Positions 24,999 through 33,211 of a DNA stretch of 45,069 nucleotides are shown here, in pieces. The notes beneath the pieces are model-generated. The model made no database searches. It saw nothing but the letters and a program-made list of their open reading frames with translations, and was not told the origin of the DNA. Source of the stretch: Firmicutes bacterium UBA5389 (GTDB taxonomy: Bacteria > Bacillota > DTU025); NCBI GenBank assembly GCA_002409965.1, contig DHON01000052.1, positions 1 through 45,069 of the forward strand, written 5' to 3'. Each line of letters begins with the position of its first letter. The stretch's first letter is position 1. The position numbers and the translations under genes were made by a program.

Positions 24999-25322
24999 CT
25001 ATATCCGCTCAAAGTGGGTGACGTCCACCACGAACACGGTAGCGCCGCCTGATATGACTTCGATTGGGGGAACGGCGAGCCCGTGGGAGATCTGCATGGG
25101 CTGAGGCGTGATCAGCTCCTGCCTGGTCTTGCACGTGGCGCGAATTATGTCCATGACCGGCCTTACCTGGTCATCATCGACCCCCACCAAGAGCGTGGTG
25201 TTGCCCTTTCTGAGGAAACCGCCTGTAGACGCCAGTTTCGTGTAACGGTAACTGGCGTCTGCCAGTTCATCCTGGAGAATTTCGGAGTAGTCGTCTCTGA
25301 CTATGGCTATCACGAGCTTCAT
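24999..25322 (-). CDS. darA: Cyclic-di-AMP receptor, PII-like (DarA/YaaQ)
   Basis: 107 residues, PII-like fold. The loop KLASTGGFLRKGNTTLLVGVDD (about 29-50) is the signature of DarA/PstA proteins that bind c-di-AMP. Binding is known for the family; the downstream target is not. ATG 25322 lies three bases after the stop of the MFS gene with GGGGGTG ahead, so it is co-transcribed with the transporter operon. Members are usually found near tmk and holB; here that context is absent. Confidence 0.93.
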   Translation of the reverse strand: MKLVIAIVRDDYSEILQDELADASYRYTKLASTGGFLRKGNTTLLVGVDDDQVRPVMDIIRATCKTRQELITPQPMQISHGLAVPPIEVISGGATVFVVDVTHFERI

Positions 25323-25325
25323 TGG

Positions 25326-26651
25326 TCAGAGCACCCCCTTCTCTTTTCGGTTGATTCTGCGCCGGCGCGACGCCGATGGCGAAAACGTCTTGTGCAGCTT
25401 CCCAAAGGTGTCGCCCATGCCCGATGCCCCGATGTACACGATGCACCCGGCGGCGCGCACAATGGTCGATAACACGAAAGCCCACGTCACACCGTATCTG
25501 GACACAACGAGCGCCGCGAGCGGCGGGCCCAGAACTCCGGTAGCGTTGATCAACAGGTTGAACACCGCGATCCCGTTGGCGCTGTCGTCGGGGTTCACAT
25601 GCTGCAGCATGAGGTTGAGGATCGTAAGGGCGAACCCCGCGTTGAAAACGCCTATCGCGGCCTGCAATGCCAGCAAGTAGGTGACTGAACCGTGCAACCC
25701 GTAGAGGGCGGGGAACGGAGCGTAGGCCAGTATAGACAGAACGTATACCAGCGAGTGGCCGGCCCTGCGCGACACGCGCCCCCAGAGTGGGTAGGCCAGC
25801 ACTGTAGTAAGCCCGGCGGCCAGCGAAAACATGCCTATGACGCTGTTGGACAGGTTGAGGCACCGGACATGATATATGGAGTAAGCAGGGACTGCTATGT
25901 TGATCCCCAGATGCAGCAAGGCCGCGCTTATCGCAAACACGCGGAACTTCGCCCCGTACACCGGATCCGCGAACGGCTGCCGCAACCTCTCTCCAAGAGA
26001 CCTGCGTCTGCTCGGCCGAGCCTTGATCGGCCCCTCAACAAGCTTGGCGCAGTAGTGCAGCGCCACCATCCCTGCGACAAACGATATGGAGAACAGCGCG
26101 ATGTAGTTGGCCGGGTAAGCGACCCTGTCGAGCAGCACGCCTGCGGCCAATGACGATATCAGCGCGACGAAAGCGCTGTACATATTCCTTATGGCGAACA
26201 GGTGCGCCCGCTCCTCCGCGGGGAACATGTCGCCCAAGAGAGCAGTCCAGGCCACTGCCACAATGACGTTGGGAATAGTCTGAACGCCCAGAATCGCGAT
26301 GAGCATTGCCGCGCGGAAATTGGGCCACGGCAGAAACGGCACGAACCCCATAGCCAGGTAGAGCAGGCGCGCAACGAATACCGCCCTCACAGTGATCCTA
26401 AGCCTGCTCCCGCCGCGTTCCACAAATGAGGCCGCCGGCAGGTACATCAGCATGTTGATGAACGCCGGCACGGCCGTGATGAGCCCGACTTCGGTGTTGG
26501 TTCCGCCCAAGGCCATGGCGAACACGGGGATGAACGGAGTGACCATCCCCACTGCCACATTGGAGAGCATAGCGTCTATATTGCTGATTCGGAAATTCCA
26601 TCTGATAGTTTGGCGCCGCTCCGACGCCTTGCTCGTTACGTTGTCAGTCAA
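25326..26651 (-). CDS. MFS transporter
   Basis: 441 residues with about 12 membrane segments split by a basic cytosolic loop (GPIKARPSRRRSLGERL, about 212-228), the major facilitator layout. N-terminal cytosolic tail of about 25 residues; C-terminus very basic (ASRRRRINRKEK). Starts at TTG 26651, eight bases after GGAGGGG. Its place 27 bases behind a nucleoside-type ABC permease and ahead of darA suggests a related substrate or efflux role, but no residue fixes the substrate. Confidence 0.88.
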   Translation of the reverse strand: MTDNVTSKASERRQTIRWNFRISNIDAMLSNVAVGMVTPFIPVFAMALGGTNTEVGLITAVPAFINMLMYLPAASFVERGGSRLRITVRAVFVARLLYLAMGFVPFLPWPNFRAAMLIAILGVQTIPNVIVAVAWTALLGDMFPAEERAHLFAIRNMYSAFVALISSLAAGVLLDRVAYPANYIALFSISFVAGMVALHYCAKLVEGPIKARPSRRRSLGERLRQPFADPVYGAKFRVFAISAALLHLGINIAVPAYSIYHVRCLNLSNSVIGMFSLAAGLTTVLAYPLWGRVSRRAGHSLVYVLSILAYAPFPALYGLHGSVTYLLALQAAIGVFNAGFALTILNLMLQHVNPDDSANGIAVFNLLINATGVLGPPLAALVVSRYGVTWAFVLSTIVRAAGCIVYIGASGMGDTFGKLHKTFSPSASRRRRINRKEKGVL

Positions 26652-26678
26652 CTGAACACCCCTCCGGGTTCCGCTCGG

Positions 26679-27605
26679 TCATTCGCGCTCGTACGGCGTT
26701 CCCAGTGCCTCCGGCGCCCTCGAACTGCGGCGCGCAGCGGTAGCCGTCACGATAATCAGCACCACTATCGTGAACACGTACGGCATCATCTTGAGGAAGA
26801 ATGATGATACTCCCGATCCCATTACCTGCATGCGAAAACCCAGGGCGTCAATGCCCCCGAACAGGTACGCTCCAAGCATAGCTCGGAATGGGTCCCATAC
26901 TGCGAATATCACCAGCGCAACAGCTATCCAGCCCCGCCCGGCCGTCATGTTCTCAAGCCAACTGGGAGCGTAGGCCAGCGACAAGTAGGCCCCTCCCAGC
27001 CCAGCCAGCATCCCGCCTGCCACCGCGCTTGCGTACCTGATTGAGAAGACGTTCACCCCGAGCGCATCGGCCGTTTCGGGGCTCTCGCCCACCGACCGAA
27101 GATGCAGCCCGGGGCGGGTGCGGTACAGGTAGAACCAGAGAAAAGGGACTACTATATAAGTCAGATACACGAGCAGGTCATGTTTGAACAAGACCGTCCC
27201 TATCACAGGAATGCTGGATAGGCCGGGAATGGGCACCTGGTGGAACGTGGCCGACAGCGGCACGCCTATCACCGACTTGCCCAAGTATCCAGACAGGCCC
27301 GTCCCGAACAGGGTGAGCGCCAGTCCGCTCACAACCTGGTTGACCCTCAGGGTAATAGTCATGAAAGCATGTATCAGGCCCATGCATCCTCCGGCGATGA
27401 TCGCGGCCAGCACGCCCGCCGCCAGGCTGCCCGTGCGCACCGCAGTCAGAAACCCGCTGACGGCGCCGACCAGCATCATGCCCTCAACGCCCAGATTGAG
27501 CACGCCGGACCGCTCGCATACAAGTTCACCCAGGGCCGCGTAGAGCACGGGAGTTCCGGAGCTGACCGCGGCCGAAAGAATGGACACAAACATGGAATCA
27601 GCCAT
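26679..27605 (-). CDS. Nucleoside-type ABC transporter permease 2
   Basis: Second permease of a BMP-dependent (nucleoside/purine-type) importer. About 308 residues with eight to ten membrane segments; GELVCERSGVLNLGVEGMMLVGA (about 26-48) is the hallmark of this permease subfamily. ATG 27605 (MADSMFVS) follows GGAGGTGG by seven bases and overlaps the end of permease 1 by eight bases, showing translational coupling. The longer frame to 27641 is not needed. Confidence 0.93.
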   Translation of the reverse strand: MADSMFVSILSAAVSSGTPVLYAALGELVCERSGVLNLGVEGMMLVGAVSGFLTAVRTGSLAAGVLAAIIAGGCMGLIHAFMTITLRVNQVVSGLALTLFGTGLSGYLGKSVIGVPLSATFHQVPIPGLSSIPVIGTVLFKHDLLVYLTYIVVPFLWFYLYRTRPGLHLRSVGESPETADALGVNVFSIRYASAVAGGMLAGLGGAYLSLAYAPSWLENMTAGRGWIAVALVIFAVWDPFRAMLGAYLFGGIDALGFRMQVMGSGVSSFFLKMMPYVFTIVVLIIVTATAARRSSRAPEALGTPYERE

Positions 27606-28698
27606 CAACGCCCACCTCCTTCCCAGCTCTAGCCACCTCACGCACGATTCTCACCCGGTAGCGCCCCAGGGCCTCTGTAGCCAGCACGCAGAAGAGCATC
27701 AAGCCCTGCAGCATGTTGACGGACGCGGCCGTAACCCCGATGACCTGAGCAGAATAGCCCCCCACGAGCAGCCCGCCAAAGAGCACCGACACCAGCGCCA
27801 CAGCCCACGGATTCAACTTGCCCAGCCATGCCACTATGATCGCCGAGTAGCCGTAGCCGGGCGATAGCTGCCGCGTCATCCGGCCCGCGATCGCCGAGAT
27901 CTCCGCCATGCCGCCCAGGCCGGCCAGAGCGCCGGCGATGCACATGGAGAGCACGATGTTGCGTTCGATGTTCATGCCGGCGTAGCGTGCAGCGCGCGGG
28001 TTCTCGCCTATTACGGTTACCTCGTAGCCCCACTTGGTGCGGCCCAGCACGAACCAGATCAAGGCCGCGGCCGCCAGAGCGAACACCAAGCCCCAGTGTA
28101 TGCGCGTGCCGAACAGAAAAGGAAGCCTGGCTGCATCGGAGAACGGGGCGGACAGAGGGAAGTTGAGGCTCACCGGATCCCGCCACGGCCCGTGCACTAG
28201 GTATTCGACCCAGTAGATCGCCACGTAGTTCAGCAAGAGGGTCGTGATGATCTCGTTGACTCCCAGATACGCCCGGGGAACCGCAGGTAGTAGAGCCCAG
28301 AGCGCCCCCGCCGCCATGCCCGCCAACACCATGAGCGGCAGAACCTGCCACGCCGGCGCTCCCGGCATCGACAGCGCTACCCAGGCCGCGGCACACGCGC
28401 CCATGTGGAACTGGCCTTCAGCGCCTACATTCCACAGCAGCATCTTGGCGGCCAGCGCCACCCCCAGCGCGCACAGCATGATGGGGATGGACGTTACCAA
28501 GGTCTCCGAAATCCCGTACCAGTCGGAAAACGCGCCCCACCACATATAGTAGTAGACCTTGAGCGGACTGAACCCGGATGCCAGCAGGAAGATGGCTCCC
28601 AGCACCAGGGACATGACTATGGCCAGAAGAGGCGAGATGAACTTGTAAGCGGGGGACACTGCCTCGCGCTTCTCAAACACTAGCTTCAGAGCGTTCAT
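27598..28698 (-). CDS. Nucleoside-type ABC transporter permease 1
   Basis: First permease of the importer, 366 residues. It carries the conserved LLWNVGAEGQFHMGACAAAW segment (about 87-106) and GVNEIITTLLLNYVA (about 146-160) typical of BmpB/YufP-like permeases. ATG 28698 lies inside the last codons of the ATPase gene (26-base overlap). Together with permease 2 it forms the heterodimeric membrane channel. Confidence 0.94.
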   Translation of the reverse strand: MNALKLVFEKREAVSPAYKFISPLLAIVMSLVLGAIFLLASGFSPLKVYYYMWWGAFSDWYGISETLVTSIPIMLCALGVALAAKMLLWNVGAEGQFHMGACAAAWVALSMPGAPAWQVLPLMVLAGMAAGALWALLPAVPRAYLGVNEIITTLLLNYVAIYWVEYLVHGPWRDPVSLNFPLSAPFSDAARLPFLFGTRIHWGLVFALAAAALIWFVLGRTKWGYEVTVIGENPRAARYAGMNIERNIVLSMCIAGALAGLGGMAEISAIAGRMTRQLSPGYGYSAIIVAWLGKLNPWAVALVSVLFGGLLVGGYSAQVIGVTAASVNMLQGLMLFCVLATEALGRYRVRIVREVARAGKEVGVDG

Positions 28699-30223
28699 CC
28701 CCTTTCGCCGCGGTCGCCATACCGGCCATCATCATGCCGATTTCCTCCAAATCCAGCTGGTCGCGGCCAACGGTGCCCATTATGCGTCCTTCGTATATCA
28801 CCGATATCCTGTCGCATAGCGCGATCAGTTCTTCTAGGTCTTCCGATATCAACAGCGTTCCAACGCCGCTCTCTCGCTCTTTGAGAAGAATCGAGCGAAC
28901 CGCCTCGGTAGCGCCTATGTCCAAACCGCGAGTGGGGTGGACCGCCACCGCCAGTTTATGCACGCACGATGTCTCGCGCGCAAGCAGTAGCCGCTGCGAG
29001 TTGCCGCCTGATAGAAGCCTGACTGCAGTGCGAAGGTTGGGGGTTTTCACGCTGAACCTCTCCACCAAGTCGCCCGTCCATCCCCTGGCCCTGGCCTCGT
29101 CCATCACCGGCCCCCGACTCATCTCGCCGGATCGGTATCTCTTCATGATTGCATTGAGGGTTATGTCGAGATTAGGGGCTAGGCCCATGCCAAGACGGTC
29201 TTCCGGTATGTGGCTCACCCCGGCTTCGATTATCGAGCGAGGGGCGCTGTTTGTCATGTCCTTGCCGCATATGCACACACGCCCCGATGCAGCCCGGCGC
29301 AGCCCGGTGATGACTTCGGCCAGCTCGCGCTGGCCGTTGCCGGCTACGCCCGCTATGCCGTGTATCTCGCCGGCGCGCACGTCCAGATCGATCCCGTTGA
29401 GAACCGTGATACCGCGGTCGCCAAGAGCCGCGAGCTCGTGTAGCTCAAGCACGGGGCCGCCTATCGCCACCGAGGGCCGCTGGGGAGCCCGCCCGATCTC
29501 GCGCCCCACCATCTTGGACGCAAGCTCCCTGGGGTTTGTGTCTCGCGTGTCGCATGAGAACACATTGCGGCCGGCGCGCAACACAGTCACCCTGTCGGAG
29601 ATCTCCATCACTTCGTCAAGCTTGTGGGTGATGAATATGATAGTCTTGCCATCGGCGGTCATGCGACGGAGGGTTTCAAATAGCTCCCTGACCTCCTGAG
29701 GCGTGAGAACGGCCGTGGGTTCGTCCATGATCAGCACGTCCACGCCGCGGTAGAGCATCTTGATGATCTCAACGCGCTGCTGCTCGCCCACTGACAGCTG
29801 CCATATCTTGGCGCGCGGGTTGACTGCGAGGCTGTATTCCGCGGAGAACCTGGCAACCTCCTGCTCTATGGGGGCCATGTCGAGCCTAAAGCGCGGACGG
29901 GGCATTCCGAGAGTTATGTTCTCAGCCACGGTAAAGGTCTGGACCAGACGGAAGTGCTGATGCACCATGCCTATTCCAAGGGCAATGGCCACTGCCGGCG
30001 AACGAAGAGCGGCTTTCGCTCCCCGCACGCGTATCTCCCCGGAATCCGGGCGAAGCAAGCCGGTGAGGACGTTCATCAGAGTGCTCTTGCCGGCTCCGTT
30101 CTCGCCGAGGAGCGCGTGTATGCTCCCTTTGCGGACCGCGAGGTTCACACGGTCGTTGGCAATGACACCGGGGAATCTCTTGGTGATGTCGCGCATCTCT
30201 ACGGCATAATCCACCGTGCCCAA
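28673..30223 (-). CDS. Nucleoside-type ABC transporter ATPase (two domains)
   Basis: About 516 residues, two ABC cassettes in one chain. The first has Walker A GENGAGKST, signature LSVGEQQRVEI and Walker B VLIMDEPTAVL. The second has a degenerate Walker A (GVAGNGQRE), signature LSGGNSQRLLLARE and altered Walker B (AVHPTRGLD), the usual arrangement for sugar/nucleoside importers. I chose TTG 30223: GGAGG lies seven bases before it, and the frame upstream (to 30622) overlaps the binding-protein gene and is low-quality sequence. The gap to the binding protein gene is 80 bases. Confidence 0.94.
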   Translation of the reverse strand: MGTVDYAVEMRDITKRFPGVIANDRVNLAVRKGSIHALLGENGAGKSTLMNVLTGLLRPDSGEIRVRGAKAALRSPAVAIALGIGMVHQHFRLVQTFTVAENITLGMPRPRFRLDMAPIEQEVARFSAEYSLAVNPRAKIWQLSVGEQQRVEIIKMLYRGVDVLIMDEPTAVLTPQEVRELFETLRRMTADGKTIIFITHKLDEVMEISDRVTVLRAGRNVFSCDTRDTNPRELASKMVGREIGRAPQRPSVAIGGPVLELHELAALGDRGITVLNGIDLDVRAGEIHGIAGVAGNGQRELAEVITGLRRAASGRVCICGKDMTNSAPRSIIEAGVSHIPEDRLGMGLAPNLDITLNAIMKRYRSGEMSRGPVMDEARARGWTGDLVERFSVKTPNLRTAVRLLSGGNSQRLLLARETSCVHKLAVAVHPTRGLDIGATEAVRSILLKERESGVGTLLISEDLEELIALCDRISVIYEGRIMGTVGRDQLDLEEIGMMMAGMATAAKGDERSEASV

Positions 30224-30303
30224 CTTCAATCCTCCATACTGTGACGGGGCGGCCGGCCCCCTTTGCAGGACGCCGGCCGTCCCGGACTGCTCATAAGCGC
30301 AGA

Positions 30304-31395
30304 CTATTTGGGCAGCGTGCCCACAACGCCCTCGACGAACCAATCGAAACTGAGCATCTCTGCATCGGTCATGGTCTTGCCGGCAGGCACCCGCACCTTG
30401 CCGAAATTGTCCTTGATCGGACCGGCGAACGGATGGAACTTGGCCGCCACGATCTCGGCCTGCTTGTCGGCTACGGCCTTCTTGATCTTGTCGGAGACCA
30501 TGGATCCATAGGGCGCCAGGCCCACTACGCCGTCTACAATGCCGCCCCAGTAATCCTCGCTCTTCCAGGTGCCCTCGCGGGCAGCCTTCACTCTGTTCAC
30601 ATAGTACGGTCCCCAGTTCCACACAGGCCCGGTCAGCACGGCGTTGGGCGCGAAATGGCTCATCGGCGAGTTGTAGCTCACGCCGTACCTGCCGCGTTCC
30701 TCAGCGGCCTGCATCGGAGCCGGCGTGTCCTGGTGCTGCGCGATCACATCGGCGCCGGCGTCCAGAGCAGCCTTGGCGGCTTCCTTCTCAGTCGCCGGGT
30801 CGTACCAAGTATTCGTCCAGACCACTTGCACCTTGGCACTGGGGTTGACGAACCTCACGCCGCGAGCGAAGGCGTTGATGCCCCGCACGACCTCAGGGAT
30901 GGGAAACGCGGCTACGTAGCCCAGAATGTTGGACTTGGTCATCATGCCGGCGACCATGCCCGATAGGAACCTGGGCTCATACATGCGGCCGAAGTAGGTT
31001 GAGACGTTGGCCGCTCTTTTGAATCCCGAGCAATGCTCAAACTTTACATTAGGGAAGTTCTTGGCAACATTCTGGACGTAGTCCATGTACCCGAAACTGG
31101 TCGCGAAGATGATCTTGCAGCCCTGCCTGGCAAGCTGCGTCATCATGCGCTCAGCTTCCGCCGTTTCGGCAACGGATTCGATGAACGTGCCTTCGGCCCA
31201 CGGCAGCTGCTTCTCCATGAACCTGCGCCCCTCATCGTGGGCCAGGGTCCAGCCTGCGTCGCCCACGGGGCCGATGTAGATGAACCCCACCTTGAACTTG
31301 TCCTCGGCTGCCATAGAATGGCCGCTCAGCCTGACCATTCCCGCAAGCAGCATCAGGACCGTCAATACCAGAACAATCTTCCTCGCCTTGCCCAT
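30304..31395 (-). CDS. BMP-family substrate-binding protein (nucleoside-type)
   Basis: Extracytoplasmic binding protein feeding the adjacent permeases and ATPase. About 363 residues. The N-terminus has a basic then hydrophobic signal peptide (ARKIVLVLTVLMLLAGMV) with no lipobox cysteine; cleavage is probably near HSMAAED. The mature part has KVGFIYIGPVGDAGWTLAHDEGRR and a C-terminal DGVVGLAPYGSMV of the BMP/PnrA/Med family. ATG 31395 is preferred over 31401 because GGAGGG is seven bases from it. First gene of a six-gene unit. The missing lipobox is unusual for a single-membrane Gram-positive cell. Confidence 0.93.
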   Translation of the reverse strand: MGKARKIVLVLTVLMLLAGMVRLSGHSMAAEDKFKVGFIYIGPVGDAGWTLAHDEGRRFMEKQLPWAEGTFIESVAETAEAERMMTQLARQGCKIIFATSFGYMDYVQNVAKNFPNVKFEHCSGFKRAANVSTYFGRMYEPRFLSGMVAGMMTKSNILGYVAAFPIPEVVRGINAFARGVRFVNPSAKVQVVWTNTWYDPATEKEAAKAALDAGADVIAQHQDTPAPMQAAEERGRYGVSYNSPMSHFAPNAVLTGPVWNWGPYYVNRVKAAREGTWKSEDYWGGIVDGVVGLAPYGSMVSDKIKKAVADKQAEIVAAKFHPFAGPIKDNFGKVRVPAGKTMTDAEMLSFDWFVEGVVGTLPK

Positions 31396-31401
31396 GTCCA
31401 T

Positions 31402-31774
31402 CCCTCCACGAAAATTTTGGTAGGATGCGTCACGACAGCTAAGTATCCAAACGACTCGGCCCGGTAGGCCCCGATCGCGATGGGGGGCCTACACCCATTA
31501 GGAAGGGCCCTATGAGGAAACTGCTTCCTCCATTCATTCTTCACGGAGCTGTGATTTCCTTCACACACCCCCCAAGAGCGCCGGTGCCGCATCCTGCCGC
31601 TCCGGCTGCCGCGCCAGATCCGGCACTGAGTCCGGCAAATGCAAAAATGAATCCGGATCCCGCTGCGCAGACGGAATCCAGTGTACAACATGATACCACG
31701 AAAAGAGCCGTTGCGCATGGGTTTGCGCAGGCGGAAGAGGAGCTTGGCGGCGGCGCGCGCGATGGACCGCTGCT
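31402..31774 (-). promoter_or_regulatory. Leader and intergenic region ahead of the BMP transporter
   Basis: A 373-base stretch with no gene I believe. It holds a 9-base-pair stem (31464-31472 with 31484-31492) with no T-run, and a perfect TGTGA-N6-TCACA palindrome at 31550-31565, the half-site pattern of CRP/FNR-family operators. A weak -10 candidate (TATCAT, minus strand near 31690) lacks a good -35. Purine, guanidine and preQ1 riboswitch signatures were looked for by eye and not seen. Confidence 0.35.
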
Positions 31775-32662
31775 CTATTCTGGCCGCTTGATCCCGGCCT
31801 TGCCGAACAAGGTGTCAAGGGTAGGCGCGTGCCCGCAGCTGGCAGTGCCTTCAGGGCAGTAGCCCAGGTCTTCACAGGAGGCGCCTGCCCGCCAGAAGAT
31901 GTTGGGCGCTATCTTCTTGTACTCAGCGAGCAGCCCTGTGAACAACTCGCGTATCTCCCATTGAGCGCGCCGGCAGCACCTTAGGTTGAACATGTGTCTC
32001 AGCTGGCGCGCATTAGTCGTTATGACGAATCTGGTCTCGGTGGCGTTGGAAAGCCCGAACCGCACGTCCTCTGCCGGCAATCCCGCCTGGGTCAGGCCGT
32101 ATCGCTGGAGTTCGCGGATGTCGTCTTGCAGCCTCCTGAACCGCTCCAGAAACTCAGGGTCCGTGTGGAAGCTGGGCGGGACCACATAATGAAAGTCCTG
32201 TTCGCGCACGTATCTCTGGGACTGCTGCAGCTGCGACAGGTCCGCCGACCCTTGCTCGGGATCGTTGACCCACTGAGAATCGTCGGGGACGCCTGGGTCT
32301 TTGAACATTTTCATCAGCCTGTGCCGATCATTCTGCTGGCTGGATATCCTGCTGTAGCCCTCCACAGCGAAACTGGTGTACCAATGCTCGAGCGCTCCGA
32401 GGTGGCCCGAGCTGATGAGGGTGCGCACGAACTTGCCTACGCTGTCGTCCGTTGCGGTCGCAACAGGAGTCGCGGCGGCTGCTATCGGGCCTGTGCCGGG
32501 ATCCGGGCGCCCCCAGACCATGTCGTAGATGGCATCGACGCCCAGGGGTTTGTAGCACAGCCTCGCCATGAGCAGCAACCTCTCGGGGTCCACGCCTGTG
32601 CCCATGAAGGGATAGTAGATTATCCTGAATCTCAAGCCGACTTCCTGCTTCGAATCGTCCAT
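31775..32662 (-). CDS. thyX: FAD-dependent thymidylate synthase ThyX with split motif
   Basis: Makes dTMP from dUMP using FAD, NADPH and methylenetetrahydrofolate. About 295 residues from ATG 32662 behind GGAGGGGGAGCGG. The N-terminal RIIYYPF and the C-terminal TTNARQLRHMFNLRCCRRAQWEIREL and LGYCPEG mark the family. Oddity: in normal ThyX of this type the RHR motif is followed within about seven residues by SQRYV; here RHR (113-115) and QSQRYV (147 onward) are separated by about 25 extra residues. The preceding HQLVRHR reads QQNDRHR. A second Ala/Pro/Thr-rich insert lies at about 55-74. It may still be active, with the extra loop looped out, or it may be altered. Last gene behind rlmH (65-base gap). 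Confidence 0.88.
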   Translation of the reverse strand: MDDSKQEVGLRFRIIYYPFMGTGVDPERLLLMARLCYKPLGVDAIYDMVWGRPDPGTGPIAAAATPVATATDDSVGKFVRTLISSGHLGALEHWYTSFAVEGYSRISSQQNDRHRLMKMFKDPGVPDDSQWVNDPEQGSADLSQLQQSQRYVREQDFHYVVPPSFHTDPEFLERFRRLQDDIRELQRYGLTQAGLPAEDVRFGLSNATETRFVITTNARQLRHMFNLRCCRRAQWEIRELFTGLLAEYKKIAPNIFWRAGASCEDLGYCPEGTASCGHAPTLDTLFGKAGIKRPE

Positions 32663-32727
32663 GTCCGCTCCCCCTCCACGCCGGCGCCCGCGCAACCGCG
32701 CGCCAAGTTTCAATGACCGCTTAATCA

Positions 32728-33207
32728 TCAATAGTGATAAGGCTCGTTCCTATCGATTTTGAACGCCCGGTATATCTGTTCCAGCAGGATCACTCGCATG
32801 AGCTGATGAGGAAAGGTCATTCGCGAAAAGCAGACGCGATCGTCCGCCCGGGCCAGCACCTCCGGCGAGTAGCCTCGGGGGCCGCCGATCAGAAACGCGA
32901 TGTCGCTCCGCCCCGATACGGCCAGCCCAGCGATGAGCGCGGACAGCTCCTCGGAGGTCCGCTCCCTGCCGGCCAGGTCGCACGCGATCACATGTGATCC
33001 CGGCCGTACCAGGGCCAGAAGGCGTTTCCCTTCAGCCGCGCGCAGCTGCGCCAGCCTGGCCTGGCTGTCGCCATCGACAAAGGGTTCCTCCTGAGCGGTG
33101 CGCACGTCCAGCCGACAATAACGGGAGATTCGACGCGAGTAGTCGTCAATCGCCTGCTGGAGATAACGCTCTTTGACCTTGCCTATGGCTGCAATGCCGA
33201 TCCTCAT
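32728..33207 (-). CDS. rlmH: 23S rRNA pseudouridine-1915 N3-methyltransferase RlmH
   Basis: SPOUT-class methyltransferase acting on m3-pseudouridine 1915 of 23S rRNA in assembled 70S ribosomes. 159 residues, normal length. IAAIGKVKERYLQQAIDDYSRRI at the start, the SAM-knot segment IAFLIGGPRGYS and the invariant C-terminus NEPYHY are present. ATG 33207 lies four bases after the htrA stop, so it is translationally coupled to it. Confidence 0.97.
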   Translation of the reverse strand: MRIGIAAIGKVKERYLQQAIDDYSRRISRYCRLDVRTAQEEPFVDGDSQARLAQLRAAEGKRLLALVRPGSHVIACDLAGRERTSEELSALIAGLAVSGRSDIAFLIGGPRGYSPEVLARADDRVCFSRMTFPHQLMRVILLEQIYRAFKIDRNEPYHY

Positions 33208-33211
33208 CCTG

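Noticed and set aside
30223..30622. Longer N-terminus for the nucleoside ABC ATPase
   Set aside because: Overlaps the binding-protein gene in another frame; a strong RBS precedes TTG 30223.
31402..31511. Purine or other known riboswitch in front of the BMP transporter
   Set aside because: A stem is present, but none of the conserved core sequences of purine, guanidine, preQ1 or tetrahydrofolate riboswitches is seen.
31512..31862. Plus-strand frame of 116 codons in the gap before the BMP gene
   Set aside because: No ribosome binding site, Pro/Ala-rich sequence typical of GC-rich shadow frames, and it runs into thyX on the other strand.
32000..32400. Intein or group I/II intron splitting ThyX
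   Set aside because: The extra segment between the motif halves is only about 25 codons, with no splicing residues at its borders and no intron structure.
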